Source: an uncultured Clostridia bacterium | Lineage (GTDB): Bacteria; Bacillota; Clostridia; Christensenellales; Borkfalkiaceae | Direction of reading: 5' to 3' | DNA: 64,000 nucleotides | NCBI GenBank assembly: GCA_944358655.1 | Contig: CALVRO010000005.1 | Coordinates: 1-64,000, forward strand | In this document: positions 41,368-49,316 of the stretch, one piece after another | Layout: the number at the start of each line of letters is the position of its first letter | Numbering within the stretch: position 1 is the first letter of the stretch | Program-made: the position numbers and the translations under genes | The notes under the pieces: model-generated | The model's input: only the letters and a program-made list of their open reading frames with translations | Databases searched by the model: none | What the model was told of the DNA's origin: nothing

Positions 41368-42804
41368 TTACACTATGTATTTATCTTCGGCCTGAGGGGC
41401 GGCGTCTATCTCCGCCTTTTTATCCTCGTACCCCTTCTTGCCGAGCAGGGCGAAGGTGGCCTTTTTGCCGTTTTCAACGCCTGGCTGGTTGAAGGTGTTT
41501 ATGTTGAGCATGGCGCCCGTGTAGGCCGTCTGCAGCTCGAGCATATACATGAGCTGGCCGAGCGTAAAGGCGTTGACGGCGGGCAGGTTGATGGTGTAGT
41601 TCATTCTTCCCGCCATGGCGAGGGCGTAGGCCGTGGCCTTGTTTTCGGCCTGGATGAGCTCCTGCATGGTGTGGCCGCCGAGGAAGCCGACGTCGGGTAT
41701 GTCCTCGCAGCCGTGGGGTATGGGCATGCGGGTGGCGTATTCGCCGACAGAGATGAAGGTTATTATCTTGTCGTACGGGCCCTCGATATACAGCTGTACC
41801 TGAGAGTGCTGGTCGGTGACGCCCAGACTCTTGACGGGCGTGGTGCCGGCGTTGACGACGTTGCCGTCGTAGTCGACGGCCTTGCCGAGCGACTCGGCCC
41901 AGAGCTGGCAGTACCAGTCGGCCATAAGCTTTAAATTGTCCGAATAGGGCATGAGCACGTTAATGTTCTTGCCCTCCTTCATGGTTATGTACTGCAGCGC
42001 GGCGCAGGCGAGCGCGGGATTTTTGGAGATGGATGGCTTGGAGCAGAGGGCGTCCATGTAGGCTGCGCCCGCAAGCAGGCCCTTGATATCTATGCCGAGC
42101 ACGGCGGCGGGCAGCAGGCCGACGGGGCAGAGCTCGGAAAATCTTCCGCCGACGCCGTCGGGAAGGACGTACTTCTTTATCGTGCCGCCGAAGGCCTCGT
42201 CGATCTTAATGAGGTTGCCGCGCGCGGCGTCGGTGGTGAACACCATGTTTTCGGCGACGTTGACGCCCTTGTTTTTGAGTATATCAGAGATGATGAGGTA
42301 CTGCGTCATGGTCTCGGACGTGGCGCCCGACTTGGAGATGACGTTGAAGCAGGTCTTTTCGGGCTCGATCACGTCCAAAAGGGCGGCCATGCGGACGGGG
42401 TCGACGTTGTCCTCGACATAGAATTTGGGGCCCCTGCGCTTGGAGGGAGCGAGCTCGTTGTAGTGAAGATGGCACAGCGCGTTGAATACCATGATGGGGC
42501 CGAGCGCCGAACCGCCTATGCCGAGCACGACGAAGTATTTGAACTTTTTGCGGATGTTTTTGGCGGTGGCGAGGATATCGGCCACTATTTCGTCCTGATT
42601 GTAGGGGAGCTCCGTCCAGCCCATGTACAGATCGTCCCTGCCGCGGTTGGCCTTTACATATTCGAAGGCCTCCTCCGCTTTGGACTTCATGCCCTTGAGC
42701 TGATCGTCCGTTATTCCCCTTTCGCCCAGAACGTTGGACATCATGTAGTTGTAATCGACGGTGACGCGCATGGAATTGCGCCATTCCTTGGTTTTGTATG
42801 CCAT
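41368..42804 (-). CDS. pgi: Glucose-6-phosphate isomerase
   Basis: Interconverts glucose-6-P and fructose-6-P, 478 aa. VLGIGGSALGPIMV is near residue 88, SKSGATSETMTQYLI near 165, SELCPVGLLPAAVLGID near 222, and PIPHGCEDIPDVGFLGG near 360. The start at 42804 has GGAGG 7 nt upstream; an ATG 57 nt earlier yields a non-conserved extension. The promoter is TTGACT-17-TATAAT, and the leader contains a GCGGCAAGCCGC hairpin. Confidence 0.94.
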   Translation of the reverse strand: MAYKTKEWRNSMRVTVDYNYMMSNVLGERGITDDQLKGMKSKAEEAFEYVKANRGRDDLYMGWTELPYNQDEIVADILATAKNIRKKFKYFVVLGIGGSALGPIMVFNALCHLHYNELAPSKRRGPKFYVEDNVDPVRMAALLDVIEPEKTCFNVISKSGATSETMTQYLIISDILKNKGVNVAENMVFTTDAARGNLIKIDEAFGGTIKKYVLPDGVGGRFSELCPVGLLPAAVLGIDIKGLLAGAAYMDALCSKPSISKNPALACAALQYITMKEGKNINVLMPYSDNLKLMADWYCQLWAESLGKAVDYDGNVVNAGTTPVKSLGVTDQHSQVQLYIEGPYDKIITFISVGEYATRMPIPHGCEDIPDVGFLGGHTMQELIQAENKATAYALAMAGRMNYTINLPAVNAFTLGQLMYMLELQTAYTGAMLNINTFNQPGVENGKKATFALLGKKGYEDKKAEIDAAPQAEDKYIV

Positions 42805-42849
42805 CTTGATCCTCCGGATTATGCGGCTTGCCGCTTTTATTTCCCCTAT

Positions 42850-42878
42850 ATTATATAACATGGCGGGCGGTTAGTCAA
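42850..42878 (-). promoter_or_regulatory. pgi promoter
   Basis: Minus-strand TTGACT (42873-42878), 17-nt spacer, TATAAT (42850-42855). Confidence 0.7.
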
Positions 42879-42933
42879 CAGAAGCGGTAAAAATAAATGG
42901 GAAGATTTTTATGCCGCGTTGAGGGCAAAGCGC

Positions 42934-42963
42934 TTGCCAAAAACTTATGTTTGGGTGTACAAT
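42934..42963 (+). promoter_or_regulatory. Sigma-A promoter of the RecD-like gene, probably leaderless
   Basis: TTGCCA (42934-42939), 18-nt spacer, TACAAT (42958-42963), then ATTTTT and the ATG at 42970. No SD match. Confidence 0.6.
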
Positions 42964-42969
42964 ATTTTT

Positions 42970-44184
42970 ATGAAGTACGAGTTGACTGCGGGACAGGCCG
43001 AGGCCGAAAACAGAATAGCCCATTGGTTTTACCACTCCGACCGGCAGACCTTTGTGCTGACGGGGTACGCGGGCACGGGCAAGACGGCGCTCATCCGCCA
43101 CGCCGTGTGCGAAAGGCTGGAGCTGGTGCCCGACTCGAGCGCGGCCTTTGTTACGCCGACGGGCAAGGCGGCGACCGTGCTCATCAAGGGCGGCATTCCC
43201 GCCTGCACGGTGCACAGACTGATATACCAGTCGATAGTGGAAACTCAGGAAATAGAGCTCAACGGCAAGAAGATCAAGGTGGACAAACTTACATTCAGGC
43301 GCCGCGAGAGCATTGACAAAAAGATAAAACTCATTGTGCTGGACGAGGCGAGCATGGTTTCGGACGAAATGCTCGCGGACATACTCAACTTCGGCGTAAA
43401 GGTGCTTTTGTGCGGCGACGACATGCAGCTTCCGCCCGTGGAGGGTCTGAACACCTACCTCCGCTCGCCCGACTTCAGGCTCACGGAGATAGTGCGGCAG
43501 GCGCGCGACAATCCCATTATACACCTCGCCTCGCTCGCGCGCGAGGGAAAGCACATAGCCTACGGCAACTACGGCAACAAGGCCTTTGTGCTGAGCGGAA
43601 GGTGCTTTACGGGACAGAGGCGGGCAAAGCTGATGACGAGGGCCGAGCAGATAATATGCGGCCTGAACAAGACGAGGGCAAAAGTAAACGACGAAATGAG
43701 GGCCATATACGGCTTTAATGGACTGCCTAAGGACGGAGAAAAGCTGATATGCACGGTTAATAACTGGGAGCAGTACATAGACGGCGAGATGAAGTTCAAC
43801 CTTGTCAACGGCATAATAGGCCGCGCCGTTCAGCCCTTTTACGACGAGCCCAACTATATGGGGTTCATGCAGTTCAAGCCCGACTTTCTGGACGAAATGT
43901 GCCCCGAAGCTCTGCCCTTCGACGCGGGCATATTCATGACGGGTGAATACCGCTACCGCCACGGCGACTACTTTGAAAGGTTCAACGAGGAGGGCGAGCC
44001 GACGAGCGTGTTCACCCTGAACAGGTTTGAATACGGCTACTGCATATCCTGCCACAAGGCGCAGGGTTCGGAGTTTGAGAGCGTGATAGTTTTCGACGAG
44101 AGCTACGCCTTTAAGGAGGACGCCCACCGCTGGCTGTACACCGCCGTGACGCGGGCAAAGGACAGGATAATATTGGTTCGTTAA
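42970..44184 (+). CDS. RecD-like SF1 DNA helicase
   Basis: Superfamily 1B helicase related to RecD2/Dda, 404 aa, so a short form. Walker A is LTGYAGTGKTALIRH near residue 33, motif Ia VTPTGKAA, motif II VLDEASMVS, motif III CGDDMQLPPV, and the C-terminal UvrD_C_2-type motif VI is ISCHKAQGSEFESV followed by LYTAVTRAKD. It likely unwinds DNA at stalled forks or in repair. The in-frame ATG at 42919 would precede the promoter, so 42970 is taken as the start. It is divergent from pgi and ends with a strong terminator. Confidence 0.87.
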   Translation: MKYELTAGQAEAENRIAHWFYHSDRQTFVLTGYAGTGKTALIRHAVCERLELVPDSSAAFVTPTGKAATVLIKGGIPACTVHRLIYQSIVETQEIELNGKKIKVDKLTFRRRESIDKKIKLIVLDEASMVSDEMLADILNFGVKVLLCGDDMQLPPVEGLNTYLRSPDFRLTEIVRQARDNPIIHLASLAREGKHIAYGNYGNKAFVLSGRCFTGQRRAKLMTRAEQIICGLNKTRAKVNDEMRAIYGFNGLPKDGEKLICTVNNWEQYIDGEMKFNLVNGIIGRAVQPFYDEPNYMGFMQFKPDFLDEMCPEALPFDAGIFMTGEYRYRHGDYFERFNEEGEPTSVFTLNRFEYGYCISCHKAQGSEFESVIVFDESYAFKEDAHRWLYTAVTRAKDRIILVR

Positions 44185-44212
44185 GTTTTTATTTAATGTG
44201 TTCATAACGGAC

Positions 44213-44255
44213 GCGGGCGCCGCGGCAATCAGCCGCGGCGCCCGCAATATTTTTA
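44213..44255. terminator. Terminator between RecD-like and DeoC-like genes
   Basis: A 14-bp perfect stem (44213-44226 / 44232-44245) followed on the plus strand by AATATTTTTAAA; it lies between convergent genes. Confidence 0.75.
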
Positions 44256-44278
44256 AATATAATTTTATAACTTTACCA

Positions 44279-45028
44279 TCACATATTGCGGACGGCGGCG
44301 AGCAGGCGCGAGGCGACGTCGAGCGCCGAAGGACAGCCGACGAGGGACGCGCCGGAAGCTTCGAGCTCCTCCATATCGGCGAGCGAGCACCCCTCCGCCT
44401 TTATGACGGGGGCGTCGTTGATCGCCGAGCGCACCGAAACTATCTGCGACGGGCCCGAGGGCCGCACGAGTCGAAGGGCGTGCACGCGACACTCGGCGGC
44501 GCAGACGGCGACGCGGAGGACGTCCTTTTCGGAGAGAGAGGAACAGTCGACGACTATGCGCAGCGCGCGCGGACGGCAGGCCTTGACAAGTTTTTTGAAC
44601 TCCCGCCTGACATAGGACATGTTGTCCTGCCTGACGGCAAATGCAGGGGCGCACACCTCCACTCCGTCGACTCCGTCCTTGACGGCCCGCCTGACGGCGG
44701 CAACCTTTCCCGAAGTGCTGTCGGCGCCGTGGGGAAAGGATACGGCGGCTATCAGCGAACAGACGGGGTCGGGGCCGAGGTAGCCGACGCAGTCGCGCAC
44801 GAAGGCGGGATAGACCACCACGCCGCCCAGACCGCTGTTGTTTGCCATGCGGCAGATATTTTTGAGCTCTGTAGAACTGAGAGCGGGCTCGAGGCAGTCG
44901 CGCTCCATTTTAGCTATCCTCGCCTTGGTCTGTTCGATAAGTTTTGCGCGTTTGAACTGTTCGAACTGCCTGAGCTCCTCCTCCGTCATCACGGCCCCGA
45001 CGGGCGCGGCGGACATGTCTTTCTCCAT
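44279..45028 (-). CDS. DeoC-like aldolase-fold protein lacking the Schiff-base Lys
   Basis: TIM-barrel protein related to deoxyribose-phosphate aldolase, 249 aa. GGVVVYPAFVRDCVGYLG, AAVSFPHGADSTSGKVAAVR and the DGVDGVEVCAPAFA strand match the DeoC core. The strand that should hold the Schiff-base lysine (family FIKTSTG) reads LRLVRPSG, with no Lys at that place; a Lys corresponding to the second active-site lysine (VIKAEG) is kept. An N-terminal helix of about 50 residues is added. It may be a pseudoenzyme or use other chemistry. AAGGAG lies 7 nt before the ATG. Confidence 0.7.
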   Translation of the reverse strand: MEKDMSAAPVGAVMTEEELRQFEQFKRAKLIEQTKARIAKMERDCLEPALSSTELKNICRMANNSGLGGVVVYPAFVRDCVGYLGPDPVCSLIAAVSFPHGADSTSGKVAAVRRAVKDGVDGVEVCAPAFAVRQDNMSYVRREFKKLVKACRPRALRIVVDCSSLSEKDVLRVAVCAAECRVHALRLVRPSGPSQIVSVRSAINDAPVIKAEGCSLADMEELEASGASLVGCPSALDVASRLLAAVRNM

Positions 45029-45091
45029 AAAACAACTCCTTTATGCCAAATACGGCAAAATACTGCTTGCAAAAAGCGTTAGTATTAAAGC

Positions 45092-45355
45092 ATGGCACTT
45101 GCAGGAGCATTTTATACGCTGTTAATGTTTTTATGCTGTTTTACCCTCGTGCATCTTGTAAAACTTGCGCGAATAGGCTTAGACAGCCTTAAACCCAAGC
45201 CCGAGCAGAGAGAGGAGCCCGATCCCGAACCAAAAAAGAAGGCCCAAAGGCAGGTTCAGCCCGTGTACTACATAGTTGAAAAGAAGCGGGCGAGGAAGTC
45301 ATCCTACTCCGCCCCGCGCGAGATAACCTTTAAGGACGGCGGTAAGGCGAAGTAA
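45092..45355 (+). CDS. Small single-span membrane protein
   Basis: Unrecognised 87-aa protein. One N-terminal membrane segment (GAFYTLLMFLCCFTLVHLV) is followed by a charged, Pro/Lys/Glu-rich cytoplasmic tail (KPKPEQREEPDPEPKKKAQR) and a basic end. Codon usage and the layout support a real gene. The start is uncertain: no SD lies before the ATG and no good promoter pair is seen. It is divergent from the DeoC-like gene and converges on rsfS with a 10-nt gap. Confidence 0.55.
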   Translation: MALAGAFYTLLMFLCCFTLVHLVKLARIGLDSLKPKPEQREEPDPEPKKKAQRQVQPVYYIVEKKRARKSSYSAPREITFKDGGKAK

Positions 45356-45365
45356 GGTTTTCCTT

Positions 45366-45716
45366 TCAGTCGCGGTAGCGGGTCATATTTTTGCCGTCCT
45401 CCCACAATCTTTCGAGATTGTAGAAGTCGCGCTCTTCGTCGTTGAAGATGTGCACTATTACGTCGGCGTAGTCGATGACCGCCCAGCGGCCTTCGCGCAC
45501 GCCCTCCTTGCGGCGGGGCAGTTCGCCGAAGTCCTTTTCGAGTTTTTCCTCCACATGCTCGGCCAGCGCCCTGACCTGAGTGGACGATCGGCCGCTGCAT
45601 ACGAGGAAGTAATCGCAAAGCGACGTTTTTTCGGCGACGTCGATATAGAGGATATCGCCCGCCTTCTTCTGGGAGAGCAGTTTACATATTGTTATGCATT
45701 TTTCTTTGGATGTCAT
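45366..45716 (-). CDS. rsfS: Ribosomal silencing factor RsfS
   Basis: Binds L14 on free 50S subunits and blocks 70S formation, 116 aa, the usual length. Motifs DILYIDVAEKTSLCDYFLVC, SGRSSTQVRALAEHVEEKL and WAVIDYADVIVHIF(ND) are diagnostic of the RsfS/Iojap family. Its ATG overlaps the TGA of the nadD-yqeK fusion by 4 nt. The same reading frame runs on upstream inside nadD but that part is not protein-like. Confidence 0.93.
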   Translation of the reverse strand: MTSKEKCITICKLLSQKKAGDILYIDVAEKTSLCDYFLVCSGRSSTQVRALAEHVEEKLEKDFGELPRRKEGVREGRWAVIDYADVIVHIFNDEERDFYNLERLWEDGKNMTRYRD

Positions 45717-46846
45717 GTAAGGAATTCCTTTAAATACAGATATGCCTGTTTTGTAAGGGGATATATCTCCTCCCCCTCGGAGTTGAGGTATTCTACCTGA
45801 TGTTCGAGCGCGGCGAGCATGGCGTGGGAAAGGTCGCCCTGATAAAATATGCGGCGAAGGCCTTCGACGCCCGGAAAGGAGCGGCCCTCCTCCAACATGT
45901 CGGCAAGGTACAAGAGCATCTCCGCGGGCGACATGCCCGCCCTGCCGCTGGTGTGGTAGCGTATTGCGTTCAAAAGGTTTTCGTCCGTCACGCCGAAGTA
46001 CTCCCTGGCCACATATGCGCCCGAATACTGGTGCATGACGGGCGAGGGCACGCCCTCGGGGGGGACAAAGCCCGAAAGATAAGGACTGTCCTTGGGGAGG
46101 TTTTTGGTGACGTCGTGCAGCGCGGCCATGGTTATGGCCGCCTCCTCTGTGAGCCGCGCGCGGGAGGCGTTTTCGGCGCACATTGCCGCCACTCTTACTG
46201 AATGGGCCCAGCGCGACTTTTTTTCGAACGCCGAGGCGCGGGCGAGGCGCTCGTTGTAGTACACTCCCCTTTGCCGCATGTATTCGGCGACGGGGGCAGG
46301 AACGAGCACGGAAAAGTCGGCGCCCAGACAAGCGAGGGCGCGCACCCTTGTGGACGATACCGCCCTGCCGACGTAGCTCAGCCTTTCGACCTTTACGCTG
46401 TACAGCCTTTCGACCTCCGAGCGCGACCTTTTGAGGGCCTTTTTGTCCTCGCGCGCGCAGGCGATGAGCGTGACGCAGGCGAGGATGCGCTCGGGCTCGC
46501 GCCACGAGGGAAAGGAGGCGAGCATGTCTCCGCCGACGAGGAAGTAGATGTCAGCGCCCGGGAACTGCTTTTTGAAGTGTTCGCAGGTGATATATGAGTA
46601 GCTCACCCCGCCCGAGCAGATCTCGAAGTCGCTGACTTCGGCGCAGGGCAGGGAGGAAAAGGCCAGACGGCACATTTGCAGCCTGTCCTCGGCCGAGGCG
46701 AGAAGGCCACCCGACTTGTGCGGGCTGACGGCCGTGGGAATGACTATCAGCCTGTCGGGCGAAAATTTTTTGACGGCGGCCTTTGCGAGGGCGACGTGCT
46801 CGGTGTGGACGGGGTTGAACGCCCCGCCGTACAGAATTATTACCAT
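45713..46846 (-). CDS. NadD-YqeK fusion: NaMN adenylyltransferase plus HD phosphohydrolase
   Basis: One 377-aa reading frame joins two proteins that are separate neighbours in B. subtilis. Residues 1-190 are nicotinate-mononucleotide adenylyltransferase, making NaAD: ILYGGAFNPVHTEHVALAKA (HxGH-type site, here HTEH), PHKSGG, GGDMLASFPSW and the ISSTxVR-like AVSSTRVRAL. Residues about 205-377 are a YqeK-type HD domain that hydrolyses Ap4A: HSVRVAAMCA, ALHDVTKNLP, VMHQYSGAYVA and HTSGRAGMS. No stop or frameshift is seen at the junction. The start has no clear ribosome binding site. rsfS follows with overlap, preserving the nadD-yqeK-rsfS order. Confidence 0.92.
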   Translation of the reverse strand: MVIILYGGAFNPVHTEHVALAKAAVKKFSPDRLIVIPTAVSPHKSGGLLASAEDRLQMCRLAFSSLPCAEVSDFEICSGGVSYSYITCEHFKKQFPGADIYFLVGGDMLASFPSWREPERILACVTLIACAREDKKALKRSRSEVERLYSVKVERLSYVGRAVSSTRVRALACLGADFSVLVPAPVAEYMRQRGVYYNERLARASAFEKKSRWAHSVRVAAMCAENASRARLTEEAAITMAALHDVTKNLPKDSPYLSGFVPPEGVPSPVMHQYSGAYVAREYFGVTDENLLNAIRYHTSGRAGMSPAEMLLYLADMLEEGRSFPGVEGLRRIFYQGDLSHAMLAALEHQVEYLNSEGEEIYPLTKQAYLYLKEFLT

Positions 46847-46899
46847 ATCTTTTGATTTTCAGCGTTTGGAATGGGAACGGAAAGGCAATAATCATCCTC

Positions 46900-47637
46900 A
46901 TGAAGAAGATGAGCGCCTTTGCGCTGTTTGCCGACAGCTTTCTGGCGGCGGCGTGCGCATTTATGATAACCTTCACGGCGGTAAGGTTTTACACAAAGGA
47001 GGGCGCGGCCTCGCTGATCTGCGGCGCGGCGGCCTTTATACTGTTCGGCGCGGCGGCCTTTGCAAGGCTGAGGCGCAAGCGGGGAAAGTTGGTGCGCTCG
47101 CGCGCGGAGAGCGCCAAAAAGAGGGCGCTGTTCGAGCACCTTAGCGGCATCTGTCCCGAGGCCGCGGCCGAGCTGCTGCTGCCCGCCCTTGGCGGAAAAA
47201 TGGCCGAAGGAGGCATAGAGAGCGGAGATAAACTTTACTTTTTGAAGTTCACGCCCCGCCCCCTCTCGCCCAACGAGGTGTGCCGCGAGGCAACCTTTTC
47301 AACGCCGCTAAAAAAGATAATACTGTGCGGCGCGGCCGAGGAGCAGACGGCGGAATTTTGCCGCAGGTGCGGCGCCGAGCTGGCGCAGGGCGACGATGCC
47401 TACGAGGCGATTAAGACCTGTCCCTTCGATCCCCCGCCCAAAGCGCCGCGCACAAAGGGGCCGAAGGAGCTTTTGAGCCGCGCGTTCAGACGCTCGTCGG
47501 CGGGCAGATGGCTGAGGTGCGGGCTGTGGCTGACGACCTTCAGTTACTTTACGTTTTTTCCCGCATGGTACATAGCGGCGGGCGGGATAATGCTTGTACT
47601 GGCCGCCCTGTGCCTGATATTCGGAAAGAGAGATTGA
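46900..47637 (+). CDS. Four-segment membrane protein of unknown function
   Basis: Unrecognised 245-aa protein. Two membrane segments at the N-terminus (MSAFALFADSFLAAACAFMI and AASLICGAAAFILFGAAAFA), a basic stretch, a cytoplasmic domain of about 120 residues (EHLSGICPEAAAELLLPALG, KIILCGAAEEQTAEFCRRCG, reminiscent of small alpha/beta folds), and two membrane segments near the C-terminus. The ATG at 46900 is preferred over one at 46852; there is no good SD, and a weak AATAAT lies 7 nt upstream. It interrupts the usual yhbY-nadD neighbourhood on the opposite strand. Confidence 0.6.
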   Translation: MKKMSAFALFADSFLAAACAFMITFTAVRFYTKEGAASLICGAAAFILFGAAAFARLRRKRGKLVRSRAESAKKRALFEHLSGICPEAAAELLLPALGGKMAEGGIESGDKLYFLKFTPRPLSPNEVCREATFSTPLKKIILCGAAEEQTAEFCRRCGAELAQGDDAYEAIKTCPFDPPPKAPRTKGPKELLSRAFRRSSAGRWLRCGLWLTTFSYFTFFPAWYIAAGGIMLVLAALCLIFGKRD

Positions 47638-47656
47638 AAGCCCGTCTACAGCGCCT

Positions 47657-47690
47657 GCGGGGCGCGGAGCGCACGCGCTCCGCGCCCCGC
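47657..47690. terminator. Hairpin between membrane-protein and yhbY genes
   Basis: A 15-bp perfect stem (47657-47671 / 47676-47690) between convergent genes, followed on the plus strand by ATAATCTTT. Confidence 0.6.
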
Positions 47691-47697
47691 ATAATCT

Positions 47698-47994
47698 TTA
47701 GTCGAGGGAAATGTGGTCGAAGTCCTTGCGGGGCGAGCGGCGGTAGATCACCGCCTTGCGGCCTATGACTATGACGCACTCGGCGCCCAGCCTCTCGGCC
47801 AGCTCGTGCCCGAGCGCCTTGGGATCGCCTTCGGCGTTGTCGAGGACGGACACCTTTATCAACTCGCGCGCGTCGAGGCAGTCGGAAAAGCTTTTGAGCA
47901 TGTTGGGCCCTATGCCCTCCTTGCCTATCTGACCGATGGGCTGTATGTTGGCCGCGAGCGATTTTAATTTACTGCGTTGTTTGGATGTCAGCAT
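47698..47994 (-). CDS. yhbY: RNA-binding protein YhbY (CRM domain)
   Basis: CRM-domain protein associated with 50S ribosome assembly, 98 aa. LTSKQRSKLKSLAANIQPIG at the N-terminus, QIGKEGIG and the GxxG-like VIVIGRKAVIYR end are typical. It follows obg by 37 nt on the same strand; AAGGAACAAC precedes the ATG. Confidence 0.92.
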   Translation of the reverse strand: MLTSKQRSKLKSLAANIQPIGQIGKEGIGPNMLKSFSDCLDARELIKVSVLDNAEGDPKALGHELAERLGAECVIVIGRKAVIYRRSPRKDFDHISLD

Positions 47995-48031
47995 GTTGTT
48001 CCTTTATATTTATATATAAGTAAGTTATAAA

Positions 48032-49315
48032 TCAGTTGACGAATTCGAATTCTACGTCGCCGACGACGACGGTGTCCTTCTCCTCCACGCCCATGGCCTT
48101 GAGGCGGGCGATGACCCCCTTTTCGCGCAGTATCTTCTGGAAATACGCCATAGAATCGGGGTCGTTTAAAGAGACGTTGCGGCAGAGCATGTCGACGAGC
48201 GTGCCCACGACTACATAGGCGCCGTTTTCGTCGACGAACACGTCGAAGTCGAGCGTGCCGCCCGTGCGGTAGGCAAAGCCCTCGTCGCCCTCCATGGGAG
48301 CCACGGGGGGAAGAGTTGACAGCCTTTCTATAATGCCCTTTATGAGCTCCTCGGTGCCGCCGCCGTTCATTGCGGTTATGGGGTAGATGTCGTAGTCGCC
48401 GCCGTAGGCCTTCCTGAAGCGGGCGACGTTTTCCTCGGCGCCGAAGATGTCGCACTTGTTGAGGGCGACTATCTGCGGGCGGGAGGCGAGCTCGGCGGAG
48501 TATTCCTTGAGCTCGGCGTTTATCTTTTTGAAGTCCTCTACGGGATCCCTGCCCTCTACGCCCGAAACGTCCACCACATGCAGCAGCATGCGCGTGCGCT
48601 CGATATGCTTTAAAAAGTCGTGGCCGAGGCCTGCGCCCTGCGCCGCGCCCTCGATAAGCCCGGGTATATCGGCGGCGACGAAGGAATTTTCGTAATATTT
48701 TACCACCCCGAGATTGGGCGAAAGGGTGGTGAAGTGGTAGTTGGCTATCTTGGGCCGAGCGGCGGATATTTTGGAGAGCAGCGTCGATTTGCCCACGTTG
48801 GGGAAACCTATTATGCCGACGTCGGCTATGACTTTGAGCTCGAGCAGGACAATGTGCTCCTCGGTCTTTTCGCCCTTCTGGGCGAAGTTGGGGGCGTGGC
48901 GGCGGGCGGTGGTGAAGCGGACGTTGCCCTTACCTCCCCTTCCGCCCTCGGCAAGAAGGCGGCTTTCGCCGTCGGTGAACATGTCGCAGATGAGCTGTTT
49001 GCTCTCGTAGTCGCGCACGACGGTGCCGACGGGCACCTTTATTACGATATCCTCGCCGCCCTTGCCCGAGCACCTGTTGGTGCCGCCGCGCTCGCCGTTG
49101 CCGGCGACGTATTTGTTGGTAAAGCGGAAGGAGAGCAGGTCGTTCATAGACCTGTCGGCGAGCAGGTAGACGTCGCCGCCCTTGCCGCCGTCGCCGCCGT
49201 CGGGGCCGCACGCGGGCTTGCCCTTATAAGACTTGAAGGAGTTCATACCGTCGCCGCCGTCGCCGGCCTTGACGGTTATGCGCACCCTGTCGGTAAAAAC
49301 GTTCTTATCTATCAT
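48032..49315 (-). CDS. obg: GTPase Obg
   Basis: Essential GTPase in late 50S assembly and stress control, 427 aa. The Gly-rich Obg fold spans residues 1-158 (KAGDGGDGMNSF, CGPDGGDGGKGGDVYL), the G domain has GFPNVGKSTLLSKIS near 165 and NKCD near 283, and a C-terminal OCT domain follows (about 350-427). The ATG at 49315 starts 1 nt after the rho-like stop, so the two are coupled; an upstream in-frame start would lie inside rho. Confidence 0.95.
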   Translation of the reverse strand: MIDKNVFTDRVRITVKAGDGGDGMNSFKSYKGKPACGPDGGDGGKGGDVYLLADRSMNDLLSFRFTNKYVAGNGERGGTNRCSGKGGEDIVIKVPVGTVVRDYESKQLICDMFTDGESRLLAEGGRGGKGNVRFTTARRHAPNFAQKGEKTEEHIVLLELKVIADVGIIGFPNVGKSTLLSKISAARPKIANYHFTTLSPNLGVVKYYENSFVAADIPGLIEGAAQGAGLGHDFLKHIERTRMLLHVVDVSGVEGRDPVEDFKKINAELKEYSAELASRPQIVALNKCDIFGAEENVARFRKAYGGDYDIYPITAMNGGGTEELIKGIIERLSTLPPVAPMEGDEGFAYRTGGTLDFDVFVDENGAYVVVGTLVDMLCRNVSLNDPDSMAYFQKILREKGVIARLKAMGVEEKDTVVVGDVEFEFVN

Positions 49316-49316
49316 A

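Noticed and set aside
42871..44247. 458-codon minus-strand frame opposite the RecD-like helicase
   Set aside because: The sense protein has all helicase motifs; the antisense product has none and lacks a start region with a ribosome binding site.
45717..46505. Upstream extension of the rsfS reading frame
   Set aside because: It lies inside nadD-yqeK in another frame and is Arg/Gly-rich; the RsfS homology begins at the ATG at 45716.
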